From positions 1 through 64,000 of the forward strand of contig NZ_JAELUI010000006.1 in assembly GCF_016429285.1 (NCBI RefSeq): a DNA stretch of 64,000 bases, read 5' to 3'. A program made the position numbers and the translations under genes. Below are positions 27,037 to 37,291 of the stretch, in pieces. This DNA comes from Ralstonia sp. ASV6 (GTDB taxonomy: Bacteria; Pseudomonadota; Gammaproteobacteria; Burkholderiales; Burkholderiaceae). Under the pieces are notes generated by a model. That model worked only from the letters and a program-made list of their open reading frames with translations. It was not told the DNA's origin and did not search any database. Every line of letters begins with the position of its first letter. The stretch's first letter is position 1.

Positions 27037-27741
27037 TCACCACAAATAGAACAGTGCAAAGATGAATACCCAGACGAGATCGACGAAGTGCCAGTACAGG
27101 CCGGCAATCTCAACAATCTGGAAGTTGCCGTGTTCGGCAAAGCCCGGCTGCAGGATCTTGCGCGCGGTCAGTAGCAGGTAGATCACGCCGCAGGTCACGT
27201 GAAAGCCGTGGAACCCGGTAATCATGAAGAAGCACGCGCCAAACTGTGCCGCCCCTAATGGGTTGCCCCATGGGCGGATGCCTTCGTGCACGATCAGCTT
27301 GGTCCATTCGAACGCCTGCATCGAGACGAAGGTTGCGCCCAGCAGGGCCGTGGCCAACATCAACAACGCGGCCCGCTTGGCGTCGCGCCGGTAGCCGAAG
27401 TTGACCGCCATTGCCATCGTGCCGCTGCTGCTGATGAGCACGAAGGTCATGATGGCGATCAGCAGCAAGGGCACCTCGACGCCACCCACCGACAGCCCGA
27501 ACACCTTGGATGGATCGGGCCATGGCACGGTGGTCGACATGCGCACCGTCATATAGCCGATCAGGAAGCTGCTGAAGACGAAGGTGTCCGACAGCAGGAA
27601 GATCCACATCATGGCCTTGCCCCACGGCACCTTGAAGGTTTCGCGGTCGCCTGACCAGTCGTTGACGATGCCGGGCCAGCCCTGGGGGAGTCTATCCTGC
27701 AAGGCTTGTGTGGAATTGCTCGGGAGCGTGGGAGTGCTCAT
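27037..27741 (-). CDS. ctaE: Cytochrome c oxidase subunit III
   Basis: A 234-residue, seven-helix subunit III. The start at 27741 (MSTPTLPSN) overlaps the stop of the upstream gene by four bases. Recognisable segments are WIFLLSDTFVFSSFLIGY near the N-terminus, FFMITGFHGFHVTCG and the C-terminal LYWHFVDLVWVFIFALFYLW, all characteristic of the family. It is expected to support the catalytic subunit in proton uptake. Confidence 0.93.
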   Translation of the reverse strand: MSTPTLPSNSTQALQDRLPQGWPGIVNDWSGDRETFKVPWGKAMMWIFLLSDTFVFSSFLIGYMTVRMSTTVPWPDPSKVFGLSVGGVEVPLLLIAIMTFVLISSSGTMAMAVNFGYRRDAKRAALLMLATALLGATFVSMQAFEWTKLIVHEGIRPWGNPLGAAQFGACFFMITGFHGFHVTCGVIYLLLTARKILQPGFAEHGNFQIVEIAGLYWHFVDLVWVFIFALFYLW

Positions 27742-28346
27742 GGCGTGGCTCCGGTCAATGGCCCACAGATGGCGGAAACGAACGCCGGGGTGATCCACCA
27801 CATTGCCGCCAGCAACACGAGCCACACGGTCAGCAGGAAATGCCAGTACGTTGTGCAGAGGGTGATGGCACGCTGGGTGCGATCAACGTTGTCGCGCAGG
27901 CGTGCAATCGTCACAGCCAGGACGATGAGCCCGCCGATCACGTGCGTTGCATGCAGACCGGTGAAGACATAGAGGAAGCTGTTGGAGGGGTTGGCCGCTA
28001 CACCTTGCCCGCTGGCTGACAGCTGTTGCCAGGCGGTCCACTGGCCGAAGACGAACAGCGCCGCGAGCGCGCCGCCTGCCAGCAGCCAGACCGTGCGGCG
28101 CGACGCTGTGCGCCGTGCAAGCTCCATCGCGGCGCTTGCCAGCGCGAGCGCACCGGTGTTCCACCACAGCAGCACTGGGTGCGGCACGGGCATCCAATCC
28201 GCTTCGCGCATGCGCATTGCATAAGCGAGGATCAGTAGCGAGAACAAGGCCGTCACGACGCCCATGAAGACGCGCAAACCGATACGCCCGGCGCTTGGTA
28301 GAACGGGCGATGCATCTGGAACGAAGTGGCGGGGCAGGGTCGTCAT
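27738..28346 (-). CDS. Second subunit III-like protein of the oxidase
   Basis: A 202-residue membrane protein sharing the subunit III signature late in the chain (FLYVFTGLHATHVIGGLIVL, TYWHFLLTVWLVLLAAMWW) but otherwise diverged from the next gene. The C-terminal VW-VLL segment replaces the DLVWVFIF of canonical subunit III. It overlaps coxI by four bases (ATGA) and the next gene by four. Some caa3-type operons carry two such subunit III genes, one canonical and one divergent, and this fits. Function presumed structural. Confidence 0.85.
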   Translation of the reverse strand: MTTLPRHFVPDASPVLPSAGRIGLRVFMGVVTALFSLLILAYAMRMREADWMPVPHPVLLWWNTGALALASAAMELARRTASRRTVWLLAGGALAALFVFGQWTAWQQLSASGQGVAANPSNSFLYVFTGLHATHVIGGLIVLAVTIARLRDNVDRTQRAITLCTTYWHFLLTVWLVLLAAMWWITPAFVSAICGPLTGATP

Positions 28347-30121
28347 GCTCGCACCCCGCCAGCGTGGAGGATGTCGGCTTCTGTCTCGGGCGCGCCTGGT
28401 GCACTGGACGGCGGCTCGTTTTGCGGTACGAAGTCTTCTGCGCGATTGGGCGGGCTGTACTCATATGCCCAGCGGTAGACCACCGGTAGCGTCGGCCCCC
28501 AATTGCCGTGCGCGGGCGGCGTTTGCGGGGTCTGCCATTCGAGCGTGGTGGCGCGCCATGGGTTGCCACCGGCCTGCTTGCCGCGTACCAGGCTCCACGC
28601 GAGGTTGAAGAGGAACAGCAACTGCGCCGCCCCGACGATGAACGCAATGATGCTGATGAACGTATTCAGCGTCTGCGCTGATGGCGGGATGAAGCTGTAG
28701 CCTTCATAGGCGTAATACCGGCGTGGCATGCCGAGCACGCCCAGGTAATGCATCGGAAAGTAGATCAGGTAGGTGCCGATGAAGGTGATCCAGAAATGCG
28801 CGCGCCCCAGCGTGTCATTCAGCATGCGCCCCGTCACCTTCGGATACCAGTGATACAGCCCACCAAACACCACCAGGATCGGCGACACGCCCATCACCAT
28901 GTGGAAGTGCGCAACCACGAAGTACGTGTTGGAGAGCGGAATGTCCACGCTCACGTTGCCGAGGAAGAGCCCCGTGAGCCCGCCGATCACGAACGTGCTG
29001 ATGAAGCCGATGGCAAACAGCATGGGCACGGTCAGGTGGATGTCCCCGCGCCACAGCGTGAGCACCCAGTTGTAGACCTTGAGCGCGGTGGGGATGGCGA
29101 TGATGAGCGTGGTGGTGGCAAAGAAGAAACCAAAGTACGGGTTCATGCCTGCCACGAACATGTGGTGCGCCCACACGACAAAGCTCAGTGCGCCGATGAT
29201 GACGATGGCCCACACCATCATCCGGTAGCCGAAGATGTTCTTGCGCGCGTGCGTGCTGATGAGATCCGACACGATGCCAAACGCGGGCAGCGCGACGATG
29301 TACACCTCCGGATGCCCGAAGAACCAGAACAGGTGTTGAAACAGCAGCGGGCTGCCACCGGCATGCGGTAGATGCTGCCCCATCGACACCACGGCCGGCA
29401 CGAAGAAGCTCGTGCCCAGCGTCTTGTCGAGCAGCATCATGATGGCCGACACGAACAGCGCTGGAAACGCCAGCAGCGCCAGCACGGTCGCCGTGAAAAT
29501 GCCCCACACCGTGAGCGGCATGCGCATCAGTGTCATGCCGCGTGTGCGCGCCTGTAGCGTGGTGGTGACGTAGTTCAGCCCGCCCATGGTCGCCGCGACG
29601 ATGAAGATGGCCAGCGACACCAGCATCAGCACGATGCCCCACTCAGTGCCCGGCGTGCCCGGCAGGATGGCCTGCGGTGGATACAGCGTCCAGCCCGCGC
29701 CCGTCGGCCCGCCCGGCACGAAAAAACTCGCCACCAGCACCAGCACGGCCAGCAGGTACACCCAGTAGCTCAGCATGTTGAGGAACGGGAACACCATGTC
29801 GCGCGCGCCCAGCATCAACGGGATCAGGTAGTTGCCAAAGCCGCCGAGGAACAACGCCGTCAGCAGGTAGATCACCATGATCATTCCGTGCATGGTGACG
29901 AACTGGTAGTAGTGGGTGGCATCAATGAAGGCGAACTTGCCAGGAAAGCCCAACTGCAGCCGCATCAGGTTCGACAGCACGAGCCCCACCAGCCCGATGG
30001 CGATGGCCGTGAGCGAGTACTGCACCGCGATGACCTTGTGGTCCTGGCTCCAGATATAGCGTGTCCAGAAACTCGAGGGTTCGTGACCCTGGCCGTCATG
30101 GTCGGTGTGGGCGTAGGACAT
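28343..30121 (-). CDS. ctaD: Cytochrome c oxidase subunit I
   Basis: The 592-residue catalytic subunit of an aa3-type heme-copper oxidase, which reduces oxygen and pumps protons in the inner membrane. The CuB His and cross-linked Tyr motif is GHPEVYIVALPAFG. The CuB His pair is in WAHHMF, and the heme ligands are in FVVAHFHMVMG. The C-terminal hydrophilic extension is longer than in the core family. It starts with GGAGACTCC upstream of the ATG at 30121 and follows ctaC by 12 bases. Confidence 0.96.
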   Translation of the reverse strand: MSYAHTDHDGQGHEPSSFWTRYIWSQDHKVIAVQYSLTAIAIGLVGLVLSNLMRLQLGFPGKFAFIDATHYYQFVTMHGMIMVIYLLTALFLGGFGNYLIPLMLGARDMVFPFLNMLSYWVYLLAVLVLVASFFVPGGPTGAGWTLYPPQAILPGTPGTEWGIVLMLVSLAIFIVAATMGGLNYVTTTLQARTRGMTLMRMPLTVWGIFTATVLALLAFPALFVSAIMMLLDKTLGTSFFVPAVVSMGQHLPHAGGSPLLFQHLFWFFGHPEVYIVALPAFGIVSDLISTHARKNIFGYRMMVWAIVIIGALSFVVWAHHMFVAGMNPYFGFFFATTTLIIAIPTALKVYNWVLTLWRGDIHLTVPMLFAIGFISTFVIGGLTGLFLGNVSVDIPLSNTYFVVAHFHMVMGVSPILVVFGGLYHWYPKVTGRMLNDTLGRAHFWITFIGTYLIYFPMHYLGVLGMPRRYYAYEGYSFIPPSAQTLNTFISIIAFIVGAAQLLFLFNLAWSLVRGKQAGGNPWRATTLEWQTPQTPPAHGNWGPTLPVVYRWAYEYSPPNRAEDFVPQNEPPSSAPGAPETEADILHAGGVRA

Positions 30122-30133
30122 GGAGTCTCCTCG

Positions 30134-31297
30134 CTACGGTTTGGCGGCGGTCGATGCAGCGTCGCCACCTTGCGCCTTGATGTACGCCACCAGCGCTGAC
30201 AGTTCCTGCTCACTCAGATCGAAGTTCGGCATGATCGGCGCGAAGCCTTTCACCACGCGCGCCTTTGGGTCTCGGATAAAGGCACGCAGGTAGGCCTCGT
30301 CGGCGGTTGCGGTCGAGCCATCGGCCATGGTCTGGGTGGAGCCGTACAGGCCCTTCCACGTGGGGCCCACGCCGGGGCTGCCGTTGACCGTGTGGCAGGC
30401 GACGCAGCCCTTGGCCTGCGCAAGCGTCTTGCCCTGGTCGGCCAACGCCTGGGTGTTGCCACCTGCCGATGCTTGTCCTGCCGACGCGGCCTGCGCCTTG
30501 GCTTGCTGGCGTTGCTCAAGCGTAGGTTGTTGCGCCAGCCAGCGCGCGAACGCGGCTTCGTCTTCCACCACCACCACGCCGCGCATGTTGGAGTGACCGA
30601 TGCCGCAAAGCTGCGCACACAGGATGTCGTATCGGCCTGCCTTGGTGGGCGTGAACCAGAACGTGGTGATCATGCCCGGCACCATGTTCATCCGCGCCCG
30701 GAACGGCGGCACATAAAAGTCGTGCAGCACGTCGCGCGAGCGTGTCAGCACCTGGATGGGGCGGTTCAGCGGCAGGTGCACTTCGGGCGCGTCGATCAGG
30801 TGGTTGTCGCGCCCGTTCGGGTCAGCCGGATTCAGGCCAAATGGGTTGTCGTCGCTGATGTACTTCACGTCGGTTGTGCCGAGCTTGCCGCCCGCGCCGG
30901 CAAAGCGGAAACGCCATTGCCACTGTTGGCCGAGCACCTCCATCTGCAACGCGTTGGCAGGTGGGCGCACGTAATCGGCATAGACGAACAGGCCCGGCGC
31001 CAGCAGCGCCGCCACACCCACGGAGGTGATGCCGATCAGCCACCATTCCAGGCGGCGGTTGTGCGGTTCGTAGCTGGCGCGATGGCCATCGCGATGCCGG
31101 TAGCGCACCAGCGCCACCACAACGAAGAGGTTGATGGCGATGAACAGTGCGCCGGTGATGATGATGGTGATCGTGAGCGTGTCGTCCATGCGCACCCAGT
31201 TGGATGCGATCGGCGTGATCCACCACGGGCTGACAAAGTGAAACCCCACCGCCAGCACGACGATCAGCACAAGCGCAATCGCAAGGGCCATGGGCAC
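30134..31297 (-). CDS. ctaC: Cytochrome c oxidase subunit II with fused cytochrome c (caa3 type)
   Basis: A 387-residue subunit II, first gene of the operon. Two N-terminal membrane helices precede a periplasmic cupredoxin domain with the CuA site (CAQLCGIGHSNM plus the upstream His in HDFYVPPF). A Gln/Ala linker follows, then a C-terminal cytochrome c domain with CVACH heme attachment and a distal Met in APIMPNF. The fusion means electrons can enter from cytochrome c directly through the covalently attached heme. Confidence 0.95.
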   Translation of the reverse strand: MPMALAIALVLIVVLAVGFHFVSPWWITPIASNWVRMDDTLTITIIITGALFIAINLFVVVALVRYRHRDGHRASYEPHNRRLEWWLIGITSVGVAALLAPGLFVYADYVRPPANALQMEVLGQQWQWRFRFAGAGGKLGTTDVKYISDDNPFGLNPADPNGRDNHLIDAPEVHLPLNRPIQVLTRSRDVLHDFYVPPFRARMNMVPGMITTFWFTPTKAGRYDILCAQLCGIGHSNMRGVVVVEDEAAFARWLAQQPTLEQRQQAKAQAASAGQASAGGNTQALADQGKTLAQAKGCVACHTVNGSPGVGPTWKGLYGSTQTMADGSTATADEAYLRAFIRDPKARVVKGFAPIMPNFDLSEQELSALVAYIKAQGGDAASTAAKP

Positions 31298-31537
31298 CTC
31301 CCGCCGAGGATCTTCCTCAACACGCTAAAGACAGGCTAGGTCGCGTACTCGTATCGTGCAAGGCAACGAAAGGAGGACGCGCGCCCGGCATGCGGATTGC
31401 GCGAACACATGCCCGACGTGCTGCACTGCGGTGCTGCGATGCAATGCAAAACGGCCGCCTGCGGCATGTGTTGCCGCAGGCGGCCGTCTCCTGATGGCGC
31501 CGGATATCTTGCGGCGCCGCAGGAAAAAAACGGCGCG
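31298..31537. other. Intergenic region with the oxidase operon promoter and a strong hairpin
   Basis: 240 bases between ctaC and the small membrane-protein gene. The oxidase promoter must lie in the part next to 31298. The rest holds the terminator at 31448-31484. No gene seen. Confidence 0.6.
31448..31484 (-). terminator. Strong intrinsic terminator, 16-base perfect stem
   Basis: Arms at 31448-31463 and 31469-31484 (ACGGCCGCCTGCGGCA and its complement) are perfectly paired around a 5-base loop. On the minus strand the stem is followed by TTTTGC, so it ends the transcript of the membrane-protein gene 31538-32050, upstream of ctaC. Confidence 0.85.
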
Positions 31538-32050
31538 TCAGTGCATCGTTTCCTGGGCGCGCCGCTCCAGCATGCCGTACGTGACGGCGGTCACTGCGCC
31601 AAACAGCAGGTTCGCCAGCAATGGCCCGGAGCCGCGTTCCGATGCAAACCACGGAAACACTGCCGTCATGCCGTAGAAGTTGACGACGTAGGCCACGATC
31701 CCGAAGGCCAGCCCGATGGCAGCGAGCATGCCCATGCTCGAATCGAAATGGAACGGCGCGATGATGGCCCCGAGAATCATCCCCATGATGGCGCCCAGCA
31801 CGAAGTGCAGCACCAGCGCCGTCGCCACGATGCCGAAGCTGAACAGCGACATCTGCTCAAGCGCCCCCTGGCCCATGATCATGGCCGCGATCTTGTGCGT
31901 CGGGCGCCAGGGGCTTTCATTGAGCACCATGGTCGACCAGAAGAACTCCAGCACGATGACCAGCGCGCCACCCACAATGCCTGCCACGCCCGCAGCCAGC
32001 CAGTCGGGCATGCGGCGCTCCCAATGATGGGATTGCATATGCAGTTCCAT
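31538..32050 (-). CDS. Small membrane protein of unknown function
   Basis: A 170-residue protein with about four membrane segments (LAAGVAGIVGGALVIVLEFFW, LFSFGIVATALVLHFVLGAI, LAAIGLAFGIVAYVVNFYG, LLANLLFGAVTAVTYG). Start at 32050 (MELHMQSHH) is preceded by a canonical AGGAGG; a farther ATG at 32083 lacks one. Conserved Glu, Trp and His near the first helix (EFFWSTMVL) might be functional. I cannot name a family. It has its own terminator. Confidence 0.75.
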   Translation of the reverse strand: MELHMQSHHWERRMPDWLAAGVAGIVGGALVIVLEFFWSTMVLNESPWRPTHKIAAMIMGQGALEQMSLFSFGIVATALVLHFVLGAIMGMILGAIIAPFHFDSSMGMLAAIGLAFGIVAYVVNFYGMTAVFPWFASERGSGPLLANLLFGAVTAVTYGMLERRAQETMH

Positions 32051-32150
32051 ACGAACCTCCTGCTGATGTATCCGCGTCAGCACTTAAGCATCGGGAGCGC
32101 CACTTGCTGTGCTCTCGAGCGCCACTCGCTTCAGTGCGATCTTGCGTAAC

Positions 32151-32618
32151 TCAGTCTGGCAGATACGGGTGCCAACGCAAGGTACAAAAACCCTGCGCAT
32201 CACACAGCACCACGGCGTTCTGCTCGAAGGTCAGCATCAGGGTGTTGGCGATCGTCGGGTCGTCGATGAAGAGCAGCAGGCTGGGCTCCGGTGCCCACGT
32301 ATTGGATGTGCCCGCGGGTGTGTTTTCAGGTGGGCCGCCGTCGCCCGTGAGCCACGACATGCCGCGCGCGATGGCCCAGGCAAGCAGCTCGGCCTGGCGT
32401 GCGGCGTTCTCTTCTGCAGAGACCGGGTGGGAGAACGGTTGATACGCCGTCACGAAGGCAGCCCATGGTGCTTCAGCCTGTGCGAGCAGCGCGGCCACAC
32501 GCGGGCTGGCGGCGTCGATGGGCAGCAGCACATCGCCTTGCGGCGATGCGACGCGATATCGTGCGCTGCGGTACGCGGCGATCAGTTCAGGTGTGAGGGC
32601 GGGGGGATGACGGTGCAT
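32151..32618 (-). CDS. DUF3293-family protein
   Basis: A 155-residue soluble protein. Start taken at 32618 (MHRHPPALTPE); the frame extends to 32717 but overlaps the upstream region of the divergent stress-protein gene. The pattern AFVTAYQPFSHPVSAEENAAR and the ending FEQNAVVLCD are those of DUF3293 as I know it. Function unknown. Divergent from the universal stress protein gene. Confidence 0.75.
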   Translation of the reverse strand: MHRHPPALTPELIAAYRSARYRVASPQGDVLLPIDAASPRVAALLAQAEAPWAAFVTAYQPFSHPVSAEENAARQAELLAWAIARGMSWLTGDGGPPENTPAGTSNTWAPEPSLLLFIDDPTIANTLMLTFEQNAVVLCDAQGFCTLRWHPYLPD

Positions 32619-32749
32619 TGTTGTGTCACTTGGGCACGTCCATCTGATTTGGCGCAACGCAAAAGGGCTGCGGATGTCACAGAATACGCATGTGCCGGCA
32701 AAGCCGTGCCATCGCAATCATCCCAACCCCTCTCCTGCGAGGCTTGAAC

Positions 32750-33205
32750 ATGTACAAGAAGATCCTGGTCGCCGTGGACGGCAGCGAAACCAGCAAACTG
32801 GCCCTGGCCGAAGCCGTGCGCCTGGCCAAGGCTTTCCAGAGCACCGTGCGCGCCGTGTATATCGTCGACAGCCCGGCCATGCTGTTCGACGTCGGCTACT
32901 ACGACCCGACCGAGCTGCGCAAATCGTTCGTCCAGGCTGGCACGGCGCTGCTGGCGGATGTTGGCTCCGCGCTCACCAAGGAAGGCCTGACGTACGAGAC
33001 CACGCTGGTGGAAACCGAAAGCGTGGGCGAAGACGTGGCGGGCGCCCTGCAGCGCGAAGCCGCACAGAGCGGCGCTGATGTGGTCGTGATCGGCACGCAC
33101 GGCCGCCGTGGTCTGGCGCACGCCATGCTGGGCAGCGTGGCCGAGAAGTTCATCCGCCAGGCCACCACGCCGGTACTGCTGGTGCGCGGGCCTGCCAAGG
33201 GCTGA
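32750..33205 (+). CDS. Universal stress protein, UspA family
   Basis: A single-domain 151-residue Usp. N-terminal KKILVAVDGSETS gives the first strand and the Asp of the nucleotide site; GTHGRRGLAHAMLGSVAEK supplies the G-x2-G-x9-G-S/T ATP-binding loop, so an ATP-binding subtype is likely. Start chosen at MYKK (32750). Confidence 0.92.
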   Translation: MYKKILVAVDGSETSKLALAEAVRLAKAFQSTVRAVYIVDSPAMLFDVGYYDPTELRKSFVQAGTALLADVGSALTKEGLTYETTLVETESVGEDVAGALQREAAQSGADVVVIGTHGRRGLAHAMLGSVAEKFIRQATTPVLLVRGPAKG

Positions 33206-33326
33206 AGCAACACCGGCCCGATGGCGACGGGTGCCTCCGCTTATGCCGGATATCATGTTGGGATCACAGGCCGCTGCCTAACCGGCGCACGACCGGCCTC
33301 GCTCCCAACACATCCGTCGCTATCCC

Positions 33327-34028
33327 ATGATGAACGTCAATCCCGATGCGCCCGCGCGCCGTGCCATTCGCACCCTCACTGCACTTGAAGGACGCGTGCT
33401 CGGCGTCCTGGTCGAAAAGCAGAAGACGGTGCCCGACACCTACCCGCTGACGCTCAACGCGCTAGCGGCCGGCTGCAATCAGAAGACCGCGCGTGCCCCG
33501 GTAATGACCGTTACCGAAGCCGAGATCCTTACCGCCATCGACGGACTGAAATCGCTGAGCCTGGTCATGGAAGGCAGCAGCAGCCGCGTGCCGCGCTTCG
33601 AACACATCATGAAGCGCGTGCTTGGCATACCAGATCAATCCATTGCGTTGCTGACCGTGCTGTTGCTGCGCGGCCCACAGACCGCCGCCGAATTGCGCCT
33701 GAACGCGGCAAGGCTCCACGCCTTTGCCGACATTTCGTCTGTCGAAGCGTTTCTGGAAGAGATGGCCGAAAGCGATCCGCCGACCGCTGTGAAGTTGGCG
33801 CGCACGCCGGGCGAGCGTGAAAGCCGTTGGATGCATCTGCTGTGCGGTGAAGTCACGCAGACCGACATGGCGCAGAGCAGCGCTGGCGACGAGACCGTCG
33901 CGCCTTCCGAGTTCGAAGCGCTCAAAGCGGAGCAGAAGCGCTTGGCCGACCAAGTGGCCCGGCTTCAAGCGCTCGTCGAACAGATGGCCGGGGAGTTGGG
34001 CATCTCGATTGACACGTCGACGCTGTAA
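33327..34028 (+). CDS. YceH/DUF480 family protein
   Basis: A 233-residue protein beginning with the conserved ALEGRVLGVLVEKQKTVPDTYPL and NQKTARAPVMT segments of the YceH (UPF0502) family, which folds as tandem winged helices. C-terminus has a coiled-coil-like AEQKRLADQVARLQALVEQM. A role is not established; nucleic-acid binding is suggested by the fold only. Confidence 0.9.
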   Translation: MMNVNPDAPARRAIRTLTALEGRVLGVLVEKQKTVPDTYPLTLNALAAGCNQKTARAPVMTVTEAEILTAIDGLKSLSLVMEGSSSRVPRFEHIMKRVLGIPDQSIALLTVLLLRGPQTAAELRLNAARLHAFADISSVEAFLEEMAESDPPTAVKLARTPGERESRWMHLLCGEVTQTDMAQSSAGDETVAPSEFEALKAEQKRLADQVARLQALVEQMAGELGISIDTSTL

Positions 34029-34240
34029 GCACCGCCGGTCAAGCTCGGTCAATGTGATCCTTGGTCGACATTATTTGTCATTCTCAGATAGTATTGGCCC
34101 ACCCTCACGCAATGCGGTTCCGCGCTGAGGCATGGACTCAATCGATCCTGTCCAGAAGCGGCTGAGTGATGGGTCCCGAATGCGGATCGCATCAGGCTGT
34201 GACGACCACAGGTCAATACCGGCAATAGAGGATGCACGAG

Positions 34241-35026
34241 ATGACGACGATTAACGTCGCAGGTACGAGCGTGAACTATTCGGCAACGGGTGCGGGCCTG
34301 GGCCTGGTGTTCGTGCACGGAACAAGCGTTGATGCGCAGGGCAATTTCGGCCACGTGGTCGACCGCTTTGCCGACCAACGGCGGGTGATCTGCCCCAACT
34401 ACGGCGGGGCCGGTAATTCGACGATCCCCGATGGGAGTCTGGTGCTGGACACTCTGGTGGAGCAGATTGCCGGAACGATTCGCCATGCGGCGACAGCCCC
34501 GGTCGATTTGGTTGGCGACTCGCTTGGCGCTGTGGTTGCGGCCGCGACGGCAGCGCGCTATCCGGCGTTGGTGCGCAAGCTGGTGCTGGTAGCAGGGTGG
34601 GCTGACAGCGGCGATGCGCGGCACAAGATGGTGTTCGATACCTGGGCGCGCCTGGAGGCGAGCGATGCCGAACTCGCGAGCCGCTATGGCATGGCACTGG
34701 CTGTGAAGCCCGCGTTCCTCACCGCGCTCGGCGAGGCCACGATTGCAGCGTTGAGCCGCCAACCCGCTCCGTCGGAGACAGGACGGCGCATTGACCTGGG
34801 TTCGCGCATCGACATACGCGACGCGCTGCGTACGATTACAGCGCCGACGCTGATCATTCGCGGATCACACGACTATTTGATCCCGCCCTATCAAACTGCG
34901 CTGCTACGCACGCTGATCAACAACAGTCAGGACGTGGAAGTCGACAGCGGCCATGCGGTCTTTCTCGAACAGGGCGATGAGGTGGTGGCGATCATCCGGG
35001 AATTTCTGTTCGACCGCGCGATGTAG
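34241..35026 (+). CDS. Alpha/beta hydrolase
   Basis: A 261-residue alpha/beta-hydrolase with the catalytic triad visible: nucleophile Ser in VGDSLGAV, Asp in RGSHDYLIP and His in SGHAVFLE, plus the oxyanion segment FVHGTSVD. The ATG at 34241 is placed correctly behind AGAGG; the one at 34232 abuts it. The substrate is unknown. It converges with edd. Confidence 0.85.
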   Translation: MTTINVAGTSVNYSATGAGLGLVFVHGTSVDAQGNFGHVVDRFADQRRVICPNYGGAGNSTIPDGSLVLDTLVEQIAGTIRHAATAPVDLVGDSLGAVVAAATAARYPALVRKLVLVAGWADSGDARHKMVFDTWARLEASDAELASRYGMALAVKPAFLTALGEATIAALSRQPAPSETGRRIDLGSRIDIRDALRTITAPTLIIRGSHDYLIPPYQTALLRTLINNSQDVEVDSGHAVFLEQGDEVVAIIREFLFDRAM

Positions 35027-35075
35027 CTGGCTATGTGCAGGCCCGGGCATCGCGCCCGCACACATTGTCATCAAC

Positions 35076-36914
<1,839 letters not shown>

Positions 36915-36954
36915 ACGGGTTCTCCTGGTGGGGGTCCGGGGTGGGACGGAATGC

Positions 36955-36969
36955 TGTAATTTTCCTACA
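36955..36969. promoter_or_regulatory. HexR-type operator next to edd
   Basis: TGTAATTTTCCTACA keeps the TGTAA/G and C/TTACA half-sites of known HexR boxes with one mismatch in symmetry. It lies 41 bases before the edd ATG, a repressing position. HexR is encoded at 40975-41823. Confidence 0.7.
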
Positions 36970-37143
36970 AACGGGCCGCTCGTGGTGCAGGGTTTTCCAC
37001 AGGTGCCGGTTGTGTTCTAACGGCTGAGCACGCGAATTGCGTGCCAGAAGAGGCGCCAACGTTCTCGCTGTGCGGCATTTTCAGCATAGCCCGGTCGATC
37101 GGAAAACATTGCCTGGGCGGCCGCAACAACGCCTTGCCTGTGA

Positions 37144-37158
37144 TGTAGTAATACTACA
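37144..37158. promoter_or_regulatory. HexR-type operator for zwf-pgl-glk
   Basis: TGTAGTAATACTACA is a perfect 7-1-7 palindrome matching the TGTARTWWWAYTACA HexR pattern. It sits 133 bases before the zwf start and could serve either divergent promoter. Release by KDPG is the known mechanism in related bacteria. Confidence 0.85.
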
Positions 37159-37291
37159 GAATGGGCGAGAAAAGCACGTTGTATCGCTAGCCGCCACAAA
37201 ACGCGCTCACAATGATTTGGCGCGGTTCCTGCGCGATTGGTGCAGGTTTTCTAGGCTAGCCTAATCGAAGGCTCACACACAGGAGATGACG

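Larger units (their letters stand above)
36915..37291. promoter_or_regulatory. Divergent edd/zwf control region
   Basis: 377 bases without a gene, containing both promoters, two HexR-type palindromes (36955-36969 and 37144-37158) and a 12-base palindrome TAGGCTAGCCTA at 37252-37263 close to the zwf ribosome site. Confidence 0.8.

Noticed and set aside
37017-37199. 60-codon frame in the edd/zwf control region
   Set aside because: It overlaps the HexR-type palindrome and has no ribosome site or conserved look.
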